6,033 nt of DNA from positions 1-6,033 of the forward strand of contig CAZSMJ010000121.1 of assembly GCA_964608055.1 (NCBI GenBank), given 5' to 3'. The position numbers and the translations under genes were made by a program. Shown piece by piece: positions 5,959 through 6,033 of this stretch; positions within the stretch are counted from its first letter, which is position 1; each line of letters begins with the position of its first letter. The DNA is from JALYNX01 sp964608055 (GTDB lineage Bacteria > Actinomycetota > Acidimicrobiia > Spongiisociales > ZC4RG35). Under the pieces are notes generated by a model, which did no database searches, was not told where the DNA came from, and was given only the letters and a program-made list of their open reading frames with translations.

Positions 5959-6001
5959 GTCCCCCCGCTTCGCAGGGGGACAACCCCGAGGGAGCGAAGC
6001 G
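5959..6001. repeat. Overlapping, mutually exclusive hairpins in the kynA upstream region
   Basis: GTCCCCC (5959-5965) pairs exactly with GGGGGAC (5975-5981). The loop of that hairpin contains CGCTTCGC (5966-5973), which instead pairs exactly with GCGAAGCG (5994-6001). In the second fold the enclosed GGGG (5976-5979) and CCCC (5984-5987) pair around an ACAA loop. The two folds share bases and cannot coexist. Possible readings are an interspersed intergenic repeat, a terminator of a gene beyond the right edge, or an attenuator-like leader. No T-run follows on either strand near the stems, so an intrinsic terminator is not supported. Confidence 0.5.
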
Positions 6002-6033
6002 CGGCGGCAGCACCGGCCGACCGGCGTCTGTTT

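Noticed and set aside
6013..6024. CCGGCCGACCGG near the right edge, repeating the CCGACC half-site of the kynA palindrome.
   Set aside because: The symmetry is made of two short self-complementary CCGG words and only one half-site is present; not distinguishable from GC-rich background.

Overview
This window is high-GC, gene-dense bacterial DNA with six complete protein genes, very short spacers, ATGA overlaps and a TTG start. The codon and protein character suggests an actinobacterium, perhaps Acidimicrobiia-like. That placement is an impression from composition and protein style, not a phylogenetic result.

Layout, left to right. An acyl-CoA dehydrogenase gene lies on the minus strand (59-1165). 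A 98-bp divergent intergenic region (1166-1263) follows. A plus-strand operon then holds a twelve-helix membrane protein resembling heme-copper oxidase subunit I (1264-2451), a crotonase-fold enzyme called as enoyl-CoA hydratase family (2459-3286, TTG start), and a small RidA-family protein (3283-3684). It converges, across only 5 bp, on a minus-strand pair: a kynureninase-like PLP enzyme (3690-4823) and tryptophan 2,3-dioxygenase (4820-5905). The last 128 bp, upstream of the dioxygenase, contain a perfect 9-bp-arm palindrome and a second set of overlapping, mutually exclusive hairpins. No coding stretch is visible there. No gene-free stretch exceeds 300 bases. No tRNA, rRNA, CRISPR or mobile element was seen.

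How the genes may work together. The dioxygenase and the kynureninase-like enzyme are the first and third steps from tryptophan to anthranilate. The formamidase between them is not in the window. The neighbouring acyl-CoA dehydrogenase, crotonase and RidA protein are what one would expect if anthranilate is then broken down as a CoA thioester: beta-oxidation-like steps plus an enzyme that handles an enamine or imine nitrogen. This is a hypothesis. The CoA ligase and the flavin monooxygenase/reductase that would prove it are not present here.

The most notable points are departures from the textbook families. The crotonase lacks both classical catalytic glutamates. The RidA protein has Met where the catalytic Arg should be. 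The kynureninase-like enzyme carries non-standard signature motifs. The membrane protein shows a three-fold histidine pattern that recalls heme-copper oxidases but lacks the usual Cu-site histidines.
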